Of a DNA stretch of 64,000 bases, positions 21,517 through 43,593 are shown one piece after another. The position numbers and the translations under genes are program-made. The first letter of the stretch is position 1, and the number at the start of each line of letters is the position of its first letter. Below the pieces are notes generated by a model. The model saw only the letters and a program-made list of their open reading frames with translations, was not told the DNA's origin and did no database searches. Location: positions 11,475,298-11,539,297 of the forward strand of contig NC_083596.1 of the NCBI RefSeq assembly GCF_027579695.1. The letters run 5' to 3'. The stretch comes from Neoarius graeffei (lineage: Eukaryota; Chordata; Actinopteri; Siluriformes; Ariidae).

Positions 21517-22220
21517 TTGGCCCTTTTCCACTACCCTTTTTCAGCTCACTTCAGCTCGCTTCAGCTCACTTCAGCCCGACACGGCTCGCGTTTCGACTAC
21601 CAAAGAACAGCACGACTCGGCTCGCTTCAGCCCTGCTTAGCCCCTAAAACTCGCACGGTTTTGGAGTGGGGCTGAAGCGAGACAAAGCGAGCCGAGTGAG
21701 GCTGGGGGCGTGAGCAGACACTCCCCTGTGCACTGATTGGTGAGGAGGAGTGTCCTCACATGCCCACACACGCCCCGCGAGCACGCTGGGATCTGTAAAC
21801 ACCGTAAACCCGGAAGAAGAATAATTACGAATTACGAGAATTTCTGAAGCCTTATGCGCCTCGCCTCATCTATACGCTCTTGCCAGTATCTGTTGGCGTT
21901 GTCGGTGACAACAAGCCACAGCACCAAGACCAGCAACACTAACAACTCCATGTCCTCCATGTTTATTGTTTACTATTCGGGTTGTGAGACTACCACTTAA
22001 AAGCTCACTGATGTCACTGTTTGCGCCGCTTAACGACATCACGTGACGTCCACCCACTTTCGCTAACTCCACCCAATGTGTCCACCCACTTCCAGCCAGC
22101 ACGGTTCAGCGCGGTTGTAGTCGAAATGCAACTCCAACAGCCCCGCTCAGCTTGACTCAGCCCAACTCAGCACGGCACGGCTCAGCCCGACTCAGCCGCG
22201 TTTGTAGTGGAAAAGCGGCA
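21517..22220 (-). mobile_element. TIR MITE family X, copy A
   Basis: Ends TTGGCCCTTTTCCACTAC and GTAGTGGAAAAGCGGCA are inverted, with TA on both sides (21515-21516, 22221-22222). Subterminal arms are built of repeated CAGCTCACTTCAGCTCGC-like units. It is homologous over its length to 30525-31172 in opposite orientation. It contains a small conserved frame (21832-21960). Confidence 0.75.
21832..21960 (-). CDS. Small conserved frame in MITE family X
   Basis: 42 codons (MEDMELLVLLVLVLWLVVTD then NANRYWQERIDEARRIRLQK). A hydrophobic leucine/valine helix leads into a basic amphipathic stretch. The same frame survives in copy B at 30776-30895 with a single differing residue in the shared part. It may be the first exon of the parent transposase. 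Function unknown. Confidence 0.4.
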   Translation of the reverse strand: MEDMELLVLLVLVLWLVVTDNANRYWQERIDEARRIRLQKFS

Positions 22221-22978
22221 TATGTTGCTCTATCAACACACAGTTTTTAGTACAGTATATCAGATAAGGTAGCAGGTTGTGTAAGTCAGTTGAAATATAT
22301 TGTGAGACACAATATCCAAAGTAGCCTACATGTAGACCTGCGTACACGGGCAGAAATAGGAGTCCATTTTTGTCTTCCAAGGTACACTCTACACTAATAC
22401 ACCCATTAGAGCTCATTATTGGACGTCACGGTAACTGTGTGTACCTTTTTGTGGCCAAAATGGTACATATATGTTCCCAAGCAAGATATAAAGGCGACAA
22501 ACAACTAACTTAAAATGCATATCATGGGTAAATTCAGGAGCAAGATCAATGTAATTCTCCTATTTTATATTAAACTTTGGTCAAATATCTGTCACATTTT
22601 GCATTTTCTGCAATTTTTTTTACCTTGCGCAATACCAGAAAAATTCAGTTGAAATCAAGCCATTTGAGGCGAATTGGTCCGCCTCTGAAAAAAACTTGGC
22701 ATTTGGATTTCCCGGCAAACATTGATTTTCGTGACGTCATGTGCGGGATGCCTCCTTTTGAATCCTACACCAGTGCTGGTTTGTTTATGAGAAAACGACC
22801 TGGTGGTTTTCTGCAAATTTCTTCAACGTTATCACGTAATTATTAAAATGGTTAACAGATGTATCGTAGGAGGGTGTAGCAACATTACATTCTTCATCCA
22901 AAGGTGAAGTAACATTGCGCTCAGATGAAATTCCACATTTCAATGCAAAATTGCTAGCTGCTAAATTTGGTCTACACA
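22221..22978. other. No recognised gene; possible THAP-like exon start
   Basis: Mostly unassigned. ATG at about 22850 begins MVNRCIVGGCSN, which resembles the CxxxxC start of a THAP finger, but the rest does not follow. Sequence near 22440-22480 (GGTACATATATG) recalls the GGTAC-rich repeats described below. Confidence 0.3.
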
Positions 22979-23214
22979 CATAGGCGGTTTTAAACGGGGG
23001 CCAGAGGGGGCCAGTGCCCCTGTAAAATTGCTCCTGGCCCCTGTTGTGGCCCCTGTGCTGAACAGATAATAAGATTCATTAATTTCGACGTGCGCTGGCT
23101 TGAAGATCGGAACTGACATGACTGAGTGTTCTACACGGACTCCTTAAAGCGCTACACGCACACTGTTACCTGCAGCAGAAAGACCAGCAGCAACGCGAAT
23201 TGTAAACTTCGGAC

Positions 23215-23553
23215 GTGAGTGATAACAGCTGTCACGTCCGAAGTTTTTTGATTGAAAAGCCATCAGATACAGTAGCGTTGACACGTTTCACTGAGCCATA
23301 TAAAGAAGTATTTTTTGAGCTCTTTAGACTATGCAAAATAGCTGTGGCACTCCCAGTGAGATCTGCCTCTTGTGAGCGGAGTTTCTCCACTTTGAAACTG
23401 GTGAAGACCTACCTCCGATCCACCATTAGTGAGGAGCATCTAAGCAATCTTGGTGTGCTCAGCATTGAATCCAGAAGGTCCAAGGCTTTGAACCTTGATG
23501 CATTTGTAGACCGTTTCTCAAGGAGTCACAATCGCAGAATCTTGTTGTTGTAG
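23215..23553 (+). pseudogene. hAT transposase C-terminal remnant
   Basis: The hAT dimerisation domain is clear: CKIAVALPVRSASCERSFST followed by LKLVKTYLRSTISEEHLSNL and the IES motif. The upstream DDE-bearing portion and BED finger are absent, so the element is a deletion derivative that keeps only the 3' end of the gene. Confidence 0.8.
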
Positions 23554-23893
23554 TGTTTCAGCCTGCTGTGAATGCTATAGGGTGATTCTGAGACCACTGT
23601 ATGTGAATTTATTTTTTCTTTCTATTTTTCCCCCCTGCTGTACATAAAGAGTGAGATGACAGTGTGATTTAGATAAAGATAGTGATTGTACATTCAAGTC
23701 TCATGCTGTGAAAAAGAAAATTCATTCATGCTATGAATTTAAAAAGTGTCATTGGACAGATAAAAGGTTCATTGTATGCAAAAATAGAAATCTTATTTTA
23801 CAAAAAAGAGAAACATGGTTTTAAGATTTATTGAGCACAATTTATTTTATGTTTAGGCTACTGAGACAGAATGTTTATCTCATTGTATTTATG

Positions 23894-24796
23894 CACTCTC
23901 AGAAATAAAGGTACACAGTGGTACAAATATGACACATTAAGGTACACAAATGTACCTTTCAGTTTGATGTACCTTAAATGGTACAAAACTGGACCTTTGT
24001 GGTACGACACTGTACCTTTCAAGGTACAAAATTGGAGAAGGTACATGTTTGTACCTTAGGGCATGGTACTTTGAGCTGCTAGGGGGAGGAGTCCAAAAAG
24101 CAACTAACGGTCCTGCTCTAGATGCTAGCGCAAGACAAAATTCTACTACTACTCGCGTGGTCGCCTGAAGGATGGTGACTTTGTCCGCCCTCTCCACCGA
24201 AGAGCTTTTGGACTTCTTAGTAAAAGTGGGCCTGGAAATAACAGACGACGACAGAAGGAAATTTACAGGTGAGTTACCATACTGTTGTTCTGATTGTTTG
24301 ATGCTGAAGCTTTTTACACACATGTAATTATTGTTTTTATTTTTTGGAAGAAAATGAAATTTGTTGTACAATTTCAATGAATATTAATGTGCAGTGTAAA
24401 TGTCAAAGTTTTATTGTTTTTACATTTGAAAAAAAATAAACAAGATTTTTTAATTAAAAAATGTGTTAAGTTTGTATGTGCTGGCTTTTAAACATATTTA
24501 TGTACATTGCTATGGGCAGATCATGTACCTTAAAGGTACAAATTAACTTGTCTCTGTGGTGGTACCATTGTGGTACAGATTTGTACCATTGTTAAAGGTA
24601 CAGCATTTGTACCATCCACTAAAGGTACAAACTTGATCTTGAAGGTACAGATGAGGCACTTAAAGGTACAAAGCATGAAGGTACAAATATGTACCCCTTT
24701 TGAAAGGTACAGCTCTGTACCCTCTAAAGGTACTGCCACAGAGACAAGAGTTTGTACCTTTTAAGGTACGGATCTGTACCTTTATTTCTGAGAGTG
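23894..24796. mobile_element. Inverted-repeat element with GGTAC palindrome array
   Basis: CACTCTCAGAAATAAAGGTAC (left, quoted here over 21 bases as CACTCTCAGAAA plus TAAAGGTAC) is mirrored exactly at 24776-24796. Both arms are packed with GGTACA...TGTACC palindromes (for example 23985-24030 and 24540-24780). The duplication could not be settled. Related ends occur at 25567 and 62634 with the variant TCAGAAAATAAAGTAC. Confidence 0.75.
24172..24268 (+). CDS. Exon-like frame inside the GGTAC element
   Basis: ATG at 24172 opens MVTLSALSTEELLDFLVKVG then LEITDDDRRKFT and ends at a good splice donor (ACAG|GTGAGT, 24269). The pattern of acidic and hydrophobic residues recalls the first helices of a SAM-like domain. 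It is probably the first exon of the autonomous parent or a captured exon. Unrecognised; no second exon identified. Confidence 0.35.
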
Positions 24797-25191
24797 TGCT
24801 CAATGTATTTTGTTTTGGTTTTAAATAAACTAAACAAAACATTTTGAACGCTTAAATATTGCCATGTTTTTTCCTTATATGTGCCCCCCTGAAAAAAACA
24901 CTGGCCCCACCTCGGCCCCCCTAGTAATTTTGGTCTAGAACCGCCACTGTCTACACAGGCTGTGCACTGAAACCGTGCAAGCTCTCGCAGCCTGCTGGCG
25001 CTTCCGCAGGTGACGTCACGAATCTGGCTCCAGACTCCCTTGGGATTTTTCCAGATGTGTTTTGTTATTTTATTTTTTTTCTGCTGTAGACAGATGGCCT
25101 TGTGCAAAATTACCCTTGTGGATGAGTGTGTAAAGGGACATTCTTTCATATATTAAAAAAAACCCGAATTTGGTCCAGGATATGCACTTTA

Positions 25192-25493
25192 AGCCTAGGT
25201 CACAACCGGACGTACGATTTTTTGGCCGTGCGATTTTTGGCGTTTCCCAAATCGCTGCGTTTTTTTTGTTCATGGAGAAAGACGCGTGTTGGCCATAAGT
25301 TTGTCTTGCAACCTGAAAAAAACGTAAGCGCCCGTAGAGTTTGTTTGACATGACAAAGAACCTCTGCAGCCGGTCTGCGGCCAGTCTATGGCTCGAAAAT
25401 CAGCACGTCACATGCGCGCCCTCCGTGCGTTTCTTGCGTTTTTTGCACGTAGACCGGCCGTAGGAGCACATACGGCCGGTTGTGACCGAGGCT
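25192..25493. mobile_element. PIF/Harbinger MITE family Y, copy 1
   Basis: AGCCTAGGTCACAACCGG at the left pairs with CCGGTTGTGACCGAGGCT at the right, flanked by TTA (25189-25191, 25494-25496). 302 bp, non-coding. Copy 2 lies at 33175-33477. Confidence 0.88.
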
Positions 25494-25509
25494 TTAAAGG
25501 GTACTGATC

Positions 25510-25567
25510 CAGTGACAACCCATTGTACCCCTAATCTTACAATAATGTACTTTATTTTCTGAGAGTG
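25510..25567. repeat. Right end of a GGTAC-related element
   Basis: TGTACTTTATTTTCTGAGAG near 25545-25564 is the inverse of the terminus at 62634. The matching left end was not found, perhaps because later insertions separate them. Confidence 0.55.
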
Positions 25568-25569
25568 TA

Positions 25570-25940
25570 GTCTGTGGTCCTGATAAAGTCTATGAAAATA
25601 TGAATACAGTATTAACTATTAATACAGTAATAAGTTCAACCAATTATCTTTTCATTCATAATCTGTAAGATGGTTTTCATTACTCTGAACACTCTGTTAC
25701 TCTGTAATTCTTCTGTGAGTAATTTTTTCATAAAAATAACAGGCAACCTTGTGTGTTATTGTGGTGTAAATTTGTGCAATTTGTAAGGAAAAAAGAGACT
25801 GGAACAAACTTGAAAATTTCAAAATCTTTAAAGATTTAAAAGGTTAGTAGCATTTTATGATTAACTTCTCGTAGTAGCAGCATAACACAGGATTCAAACA
25901 TCTGAAGAAGGTTTCATTTGTCCCAGCACAATGAAACTAT
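25570..25940. other. No recognised feature
   Basis: AT-rich, no gene or bounded repeat seen. Confidence 0.4.
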
Positions 25941-26305
25941 GGTGGCACGGTGGTGTAGTGGTTAGCACTGTCGCCTCACAGCAAGAAGGTTCTGGGTTCG
26001 AGCCCCGTGGCCGACGGGGGCCTTTCTGCATGGAGTTTGCATGTTCTCCCCGTGTCCACATGGGTTTCCTCCGGGTGCTCCGGTTTCCCCCACAGTCCAA
26101 AGACATGCAAATTAGGATAATTAGTGGCTCTAAATTGACCGTAAGTGTGAGTGTGAATGGTTGTTTGTCTCTATGTGTCAGCCCTGTGATGACCTGGTGA
26201 CTTGTCCAGGGTGTACCCTGCCTTTCGCCCGTAGTCAGTTGGGATAGGCTCTAGCTTGCCCGCGACCCTACACAAGATAAGTGGTTACAGATAATGGATG
26301 GATGG
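25941..26305 (+). mobile_element. Mermaid-type SINE, diverged tail
   Basis: Head and body are conserved, but the 3' end reads AGATAATGGATGGATGG in place of GAGATGAG. Several other substitutions also suggest an older copy. Confidence 0.88.
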
Positions 26306-26791
26306 ACAACGAAGTTAGGTCACTTTAAAGGTAACTCCACTTTCCCCAATACTCAAATCTTCCTGGACTTGAGACTCACCACTGGTTGCAGGTTCACCAT
26401 GGAATTGAAGCAGTGTCCAAACATGAAACAGTTTAAAATGAGGTTTAAAGACACTATTTTCAAGAGGTACAGGGATGATGGGTAGCACTAAGTGTTATGA
26501 GAACACTTTTCTGTTACTTTTCGTGTCTGTGTGCGTGTGTTGTGCGTGCGTACTGTATGTGAAGGTGTATGCTTATAATAGATATATTTTATATGGGTAT
26601 ATGTATGTAGGTATGCATGTATGGGGAGGTGTGTGTATATAGGGATGTATATGTGTATATGTATGTAGATGTATATGTGTTTATATATGTATGTATGTAA
26701 ATTACATTTAGGTTTTCTCAATACAAAGTCAGAAATACATTTTATTTATCTATAAGTATCAGGCATGAGCATCTAGACAGGTAGCAAGGAA
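26306..26791. repeat. Unassigned, with TATG-rich simple sequence
   Basis: About 26580-26700 is a degenerate TGTATG/TATATG run. No gene seen. Confidence 0.5.
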
Positions 26792-26803
26792 GCTTGTGAT
26801 TGT

Positions 26804-27181
26804 CTCATCTCATCTCATTATCTGTAGCCGCTTTATCCTGTTCTATAGGGTCGCAGGCAAGCTGGAGCCTATCCCAGCTGACTACGGGCGAAAGGCAGGG
26901 TACACCCTGGACAAGTCGCCAGGTCATCACAGGGCTGACACATAGACACAGACAACCATTCACACTCACATTCACACCTACGGTCAATTTAGAGTCACCA
27001 GTTAACCTAACCTGCATGTCTTTGGACTGTGGGGGAAACCGGAGCACCCGGAGGAAACCCACGCGGACACGGGGAGAACATACAAACTCCGCACAGAAAG
27101 GCCCTCGCCGGCCACGGGGCTCGAACCCGGACCTTCTTGCTGTGAGGCGACAGCGCTAACCACTACACCACTGTGCCGCCC
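26804..27181 (-). mobile_element. Mermaid-type SINE
   Basis: Full-length minus-strand copy with a perfect 12-bp duplication GCTTGTGATTGT (26792-26803, 27182-27193). Confidence 0.93.
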
Positions 27182-27240
27182 GCTTGTGATTGTTATTCAT
27201 TATTTAAGGAGAAGGGGTGGGAGTTTATCAGTTAGAAGAA

Positions 27241-27587
27241 ACCTTTATTTGTCACATGCACACTTCAAGCACAGTGAAATTCATCCTCTGCATTTAACCC
27301 ATCTGAAGCAGTGAACACACGCACACACTCAGAGCAGTGGGCAGCCACACTAGAGCACCCGGGGAGCAGTCAGGGGTTAGGTACCTTGCTCAAGGGCACT
27401 TCAGCCCAAGGCCGCCCCACATTAACCTAACCTAACTGCATGTCTTTGGGCTGTGGGGGAAACCGGAGCACCCGGAGGAAACCCACGCAGACACGGAGAG
27501 AACATGCAAACTCCACACAGAAAGGCTCGAACTCAGAACCTTCTTGCTGTGAGGCGACAGTGCTAACCACTACACCACCGTGCTGCC
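27241..27587 (-). mobile_element. SINE with Mermaid head and a different tail
   Basis: The head and the AAAGACATGCAG block match the Mermaid-type copies, but past the block the sequence switches to another 3' half (GGCCTTGGGCTGAAGTGCCC in SINE sense, then a GCAGAGGATGAATTTCACTG region). The same combination occurs at 55197-55500, so this is a separate subfamily and not a chance junction. Confidence 0.8.
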
Positions 27588-27696
27588 GTTATACTTCTTC
27601 TCACTCCTTTTCGAATATGTATTTCTATGTATTATGTTTAAATGTTTTGTTTTATTTTTATTTTCATATTCGAAATAAACACTTCAATCAATCAAA

Positions 27697-28435
27697 GTTA
27701 TACCCAGAGATATACTATATAACACATATGTTATATGACCCTCTGCCAGTCACCTTTGCACACCGTCATCAGCAACCAGAGGAGCCTGTTCAGTGACAGA
27801 ATGCTCCTTCCTAAGTGCAGGACAAACAGACTCAAAAACTCCTTTGTCCCTCACGCCATCAGACTGTACAACTCCTCTCTGGGGAGGAGGATGGATAACA
27901 GGAGGACAAAGGACGGGAAGGAGCAGTAGCCTAGCCTAACAATAAGCAATACCAGACAATCTCATCTCATCTCTTTACCTCTAGCCGCTTTATCCTGTTC
28001 TACAGGGTCGCAGGCAAGCTGGAGCCTATCCCAGCTGACTACGGGCGAAAGGCGGGGTACACCCTGGACAAGTCGCCAGGCCATCACAGGGCTGACACAT
28101 AGACACAGACAACCATTCACACTCACGGTCAATTTAGAGTCACCGGTTAACCTAACCTGCATGTCTTTGGACTGTGGGGGAAACCGGAGCACCCGGAGGA
28201 AACCCACGCGGACACGGGGAGAACATGCAAACTCCACACAGAAAGGCCCGTGCCGCCCCATTTGTATATGTAAATACTTAATTTATTTTAATTTATCTAT
28301 AAGTTTTCTCTATTTCTTTTCTCTGTTTATCTGTAATGATGCTGCTGGAATCTTAATTTCCCTGAGGGAACCCTCCCAAAGGGATCAATAAAGTTTTATC
28401 TAATCTAATCTAATCTAATCTGATTATTATAGTAC
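27697..28435 (+). mobile_element. LINE 3' end, interrupted by a SINE
   Basis: A C-terminal peptide (RTNRLKNSFVPHAIRLYNSS, from about 27825) and the 3' untranslated end TTCCCTGAGGGAACCCTCCC followed by CAATAAAG and an (ATCTA)n tail are typical of fish non-LTR elements of the CR1/Rex1-like or Tx1-like kind. The SINE at 27961-28259 splits it. Clade uncertain. Confidence 0.65.
27961..28259 (-). mobile_element. Mermaid-type SINE with head deletion
   Basis: 3' tail and body intact, but between GAAAGGCCC and TGCCGCCC the tRNA-like head with both polymerase III boxes is deleted, so this copy could not be transcribed by itself. Confidence 0.85.
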
Positions 28436-28540
28436 AATAATATAATAATTTTTAACCTCTAAAGATTTCTTTGTCCAAAAAGATTTTATGTCGTGTTTAT
28501 AAATGTATAAAACCTTTGTACTAAGTGCACAGTATACAGG

Positions 28541-28563
28541 TTAGTAGTAGTAGTAGTAGTAGT
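28541..28563. repeat. AGT trinucleotide repeat
   Basis: Seven or eight AGT units upstream of the ZMYND19 promoter. Confidence 0.85.
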
Positions 28564-28599
28564 GTTTATCAGTTTCGCGCTAAAATGACATCGGATTCT

Positions 28600-29075
28600 G
28601 ACGTGACGATATGAGCCGTCCAATGGCGTTGTGTAAAGAAGAGAATGGGCGGGACTTATCGTTTAACTCGGTGTTCTGATTGGCCCTTCTGATTAAATAC
28701 CAGTTTTGTGTTGTAACGTTGTAGTATCAGAAAGGCGCAACGTCAGTCACTGTCAAATATCTAGCGCTGCTATTGGATGAAAGCGGCCAGCCTTCTGCGC
28801 TGATTGGTTAATCCTGGCTTCCGAAAGCTGGCAGGTTTTTCCAGCGCCACTCAGCGGCGTTTCGCATCGCGGTGCTGTGGTGTGGTGTGGTGTGGTTTGG
28901 TTTGCTAGCGGCGGGCGGGGAAGAGTTTGGGCAACGGCTGACCCGAATATCCAGGGGGAAAAAAAACCCCAAACAAACTTGGATGAAAGTCGGGGTTAGG
29001 GGTTGCCCGAGCTAGCCTCCTACACCTGTACACCGCCGCTTGTTCCGCCTCAGTCGGTGCTGGACAGCTCGTCTA
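28600..29075 (+). promoter_or_regulatory. ZMYND19 promoter and 5' UTR region
   Basis: A GC- and CpG-rich stretch with no TATA box near the start. It has several ATTGG (CCAAT-box) sites (about 28676, 28770, 28803), a GGGCGGGG box (28913-28920) and a short GTGTGG-repeat (28875-28900). This is the usual build of a broadly expressed gene. The transcript start cannot be placed exactly. Confidence 0.6.
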
Positions 29076-39571
<10,496 letters not shown>

Positions 39572-41010
39572 TCCCCCGAACCCCCGTCACTCAAACATGG
39601 GGTCAGAGGGGGGACTGTGGGACGGGACTTGCAAAGAAACGCAAACACAACAACGTTTAAAAAAATAAAAAATTAAAAAATCTACTGACTGACTAACCGA
39701 ATGGGTGACACGTTGGTAGGTAAGGCAGGCCTGTTGGGTGCGGGGAGGGGGGGGCATGAAAAGCCTTTTTTTGCTTCCCAAACTTTGGCATTTCCTTGGC
39801 TTGTTATGGGGGGATTTTTCTTTTCGAGGGAGATCAATAAAAGGCTGCTGCTATGGATGTGTGTTTTGTGAAGAAAAACACCACGCCATCATGACTTCCT
39901 CTGTATGGACTGTCGAGAGTTCATAAGCTCACTCCTTCCTTCCATTCTCACGCCCGTCGTGAAGTGTTTGCCGCTGGGCTCGAGGAACACGCCTGCTGTA
40001 GAAAGAGACGGAATAACGGACCTCTTCACTGTACTTTTCCTCTCCCGGTTGGACTTCCTGTGCACGTAAATGTGCGCACGCCCGTTTACCTGCCGTATCC
40101 TTCCCCAGGTGTGCAGGAAAGGACTGTGCAAATTCACACTACCAGTATTGTATGTGTGTATGTATGTGTGTTTGCGCGCGCGCACGTGCCATGCCATTAT
40201 CGACTGAAGTAATAGAATTTTTCTCTATTCCAGTGACTGGTGGATGGACTGATTAGGGAAGAGTCATTACTGAACCTGGGGGATGATGTCACTTTTTGTT
40301 CCTGTGGCAGATTTCTGAAATTGCTCGCAGTGCTGCATTAAAAATCCCAATCGCCTTCCATTAAATAACGTTCACGCTCTGTCACTAGCATTCGGATTTA
40401 AGGGATGTCCTGGGCTAAAGGAAAAAAAAAACTTGAAAGTACACAAGTTGTCTAATGTATTGAACATCCACGGTCATCGTTCTGCAAGTTGACGCTTGGG
40501 TTAATTGTTTGTCAAACCTTCTTGTCCAGTGTAACATCTGTAACTTCCCTTTTTTGTGTGCGTGTGTGTGTGTTTTGTAGAAACCTGAACCTTAAAAAAA
40601 AAAAACACCCGACAAAGGCATACATGCACACATGTTTAAAGTGTGTCTTCCTCTTAAATGTAAGGCAACTTTATCGAACTGTAATGTGCTGCGCACAGAC
40701 ATGCACACATCTTGCATGTATTGCAGGTATACATGCTATTTGTTGACAGTTGTGTACCAATGTGTTTATTTATCCAGATAGGGTTGAACACTGTGCACTG
40801 AATATCCTCACTTTCATCTTTGACATGTGGGCGGGGAGATTACAGAACGATTGCGTAAGGGGGCAGGGGGTTTTCGTTTTTTTTTTTTTTTTCCTTTTTT
40901 AATTTTATTAAATACAAGAATTACAATACGCTTTAAAATGTGTAAAAATAAATCTACATGAGGGGCGTAATGTTCGCGATATCAACTATTGTCACTGTAA
41001 AATAAATAAA
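39572..41010 (+). other. ZMYND19 3' UTR, probable extent
   Basis: Non-coding sequence after the stop codon, free of recognised transposons. AATAAA occurs at 39836-39841 and as an overlapping pair at 41001-41010. Either could end the transcript; the later pair fits the repeat-free stretch better. Includes a CA/GT-rich patch near 40150-40185. Confidence 0.5.
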
Positions 41011-41239
41011 GTATGATGTGCGAAAAGTATGTTTACAGGAGAGGAGTGTGTCTAAAAGGTTGGCGTTTTTACTAAATGTATAGAAATCTCGGATTAGAAT
41101 GAAAGCAACATCTCACAGTCTCTTTCACACACTTTCCTCTGCCCAGTTTTGGAAAAGTTTAAAACAAAGAACAGGCAGTGTATTGACTATGCTTCTGATG
41201 TTTTGATCTTGATTTTTTTTTTTTTTTCTGGTTTTGTGG

Positions 41240-41345
41240 CAAGTGGTAGCTCAGTGATTTAAGGTTCTGTGTTAATGACTAGAAGGTTGTGAGTTAAATC
41301 CCCAGAATGCCACAAAGGCAAAACCGAACATAGCACTTGTCCCTA
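41240..41345 (+). repeat. tRNA-like SINE fragment
   Basis: GTGGTAGCTCAGTGATTTAA resembles a tRNA 5' half, with a weak B-box-like GAGTTAAATCCCC downstream. No cloverleaf, so a degraded SINE head. Confidence 0.4.
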
Positions 41346-41987
41346 TCAGATTGGATTCTCCTTTTATTTATAATTCAACATGCATAAATGTGTATTTTAA
41401 TCCAGATCAAAGTCAATAAACCTTGCTCCAAAGGAGAACTTTAGTGAATGAGTTTAATCTACTGTTTTTAAATCACGCTAAAGGTTTATCCCCCTTGTTC
41501 TCTCCAGTCTTCTGTTTGTGCTTTACATCTCTGAACCTGTACGTTTATATTTGTTATATTGATGAGTGACTGGTGGTGAAAATGATGACCATGCAAATGC
41601 ACCATGGGTAAGTGCGCATTTGAAGACTTGGGTTTTTCTTGGATTTGGGGCCTGCTTTAATTGGCAACGAAAGCAAAATGCTAATGAAGATTAGGAGAAA
41701 TGTCTGTCTGGAAACTGAAACAATTCGGAAATTGGTCTTTTGTGCTGAGAATGAAATTCTTCATCTGCATGAGATGAATCATTTTACAAGTGGCAACATC
41801 AGACTCTGAGAATGCTGCGCAAGAGAGAAAAATATAGGTAGTCATCAAACTTAAGTGTGTGAAACAGTTTGTACCAAATTATTTGATGTGGGATTTTTCT
41901 TATTACACTCTTGGTGTAATTTTTATTTATTTTTTTATCGTGAATATGAAAGTGTGTATCTCCTGACCATCACACCCATGATATGTA
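41346..41987. other. No recognised feature
   Basis: AT-rich intergenic sequence. AATAAA at about 41415 could be a further distal poly(A) signal. No gene seen. Confidence 0.4.
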
Positions 41988-43593
41988 CAACCCCGATTCC
42001 AAAAAAGTTGGGACAAAGTACAAATTGTAAATAAAAACGGAATGCAATGATGTATAAGTTTCAAAATTCCATATTTTATTCAGAATAGAACATAGATGAC
42101 ATATCAAATGTTTAAACTGAGAAAATGTATCATTTAAAGAGAAAAATCAGGTGATTTTAAATTTCATGACAACACCACCTCAAAAAAGTTGGGACAAGGC
42201 CATGTTTCCCACTGTGAGACATCCCCTTTTCTCTTTACAACAGTCTGTAAACGTCTGGGGACTGAGGAGACAAGTTGCTCAAGTTTAGGGATAGGAATGT
42301 TAACCCATTCTTGTCTAATGTAGGATTCTAGTTGCTCAACTGTCTTAGGTCTTTTTTGTCGTATCTTCCGTTTCATGATGCGCCAAATGTTTTCTATGGG
42401 TGAAAGATCTGGACTGCAGGCTGGCCAGTTCAGTACCCGGACCCTTCTTCTACGCAGCCATGATGCTGTAATTGATGCAGTATGTGGTTTGGCATTGTCA
42501 TGTTGGAAAATGCAAGGTCTTCCCTGAAAGAGACGTCGTCTGGATGGGAGCATATGTTGCTCTAGAACCTGGATATACCTTTCAGCATTGATGGTGTCTT
42601 TCCAGATGTGTAAGCTGCCCATGCCACACGCACTAATGCAACCCCATACCATCAGAGATGCAGGCTTCTGAACTGAGCGCTGATAACAACTTGGGTCGTC
42701 CTTCTCCTCTTTAGTCCGAATGACACGGCGTCCCTGATTTCCATAAAGAACTTCAAATTTTGATTCGTCTGACCACAGAACAGTTTTCCACTTTGCCACA
42801 GTCCATTTTAAATGAGCCTTGGCCCAGAGAAGACGTCTGCGCTTCTGGATCATGTTTAGATACGGCTTCTTCTTTGAACTATAGAGTTTTAGCTGGCAAC
42901 GGCGGATGGCACGGTGAATTGTGTTCACAGATAATGTTCTCTGGAAATATTCCTGAGCCCATTTTGTGATTTCCAATACAGAAGCATGCCTGTATGTGAT
43001 GCAGTGCCGTCTAAGGGCCCGAAGATCACGGGCACCCAGTATGGTTTTCCGGCCTTGACCCTTACGCACAGATTCTTCCAGATTCTCTGAATCTTTTGAT
43101 GATATTATGCACTGTAGATGCTGATATGTTCAAACTCTTTGCAATTTTACACTGTTGAACTCCTTTCTGATATTGCTCCATTATTTGTCGGCACAGAAAT
43201 GGGGGGGATTGGTGATCCTCTTCCCATCTTTACTTCTGAGAGCCGCTGCCACTCCAAGATGCTCTTTTTATACCCAGTCATGTTAATGACCTATTGCCAA
43301 CTGACCTAATGAGTTGCAATTTGGTCCTCCAGCTGTTCCTTTTTTTTGTACCTTTAACTTTTCCAGCCTCTTATTGCCCCTGTCCCAACTTTTTTGAGAT
43401 GTGTTGCTGTCATGAAATTTCAAATGAGCCAATATTTGGCATGAAATTTCAAAATGTCTCACTTTCAACATTTTGATATGTTGTCTATGTTCTATTGTGA
43501 ATACAATATCAGTTTTTGAGATTTGTAAATTATTGCATTCCGTTTTTATTTACAATTTGTACTTTGTCCCAACTTTTTTTGGAATCAGGGTTG
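41988..43593 (-). mobile_element. Tc1-like transposon family Z, copy 1
   Basis: CAACCCCGATTCCAAAAAAG at the left and the inverse at the right end (to 43593), TA on both sides. 1606 bp, full length. Same family as 60020-61462. Confidence 0.93.
42164..43069 (-). pseudogene. Tc1 transposase, N-terminal frameshift
   Basis: Catalytic part complete: [22 protein letters not shown] and [11 protein letters not shown] with DD34E spacing, ending NFFEVVLS. Compared with the other copy, two bases (AG) are missing near 43070, so the helix-turn-helix N-terminus (encoded up to about 43280) is out of frame. Otherwise the copy is nearly intact. Confidence 0.9.

Larger units (their letters stand above)
22979..24949 (+). 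mobile_element. hAT element with nested GGTAC-rich insertion
   Basis: CATAGGCGGTTTTA at the left and GAACCGCCACTG at the right are inverted, and a perfect 8-bp duplication TCTACACA flanks them (22971-22978, 24950-24957). It carries a transposase C-terminus at 23215-23553 and is interrupted by 23894-24796. Confidence 0.85.

Noticed and set aside
22577-22846. 89-codon frame MVKYLSHFAFSAIFFTLRNT
   Set aside because: No motif, unremarkable composition and no splice context; likely chance.
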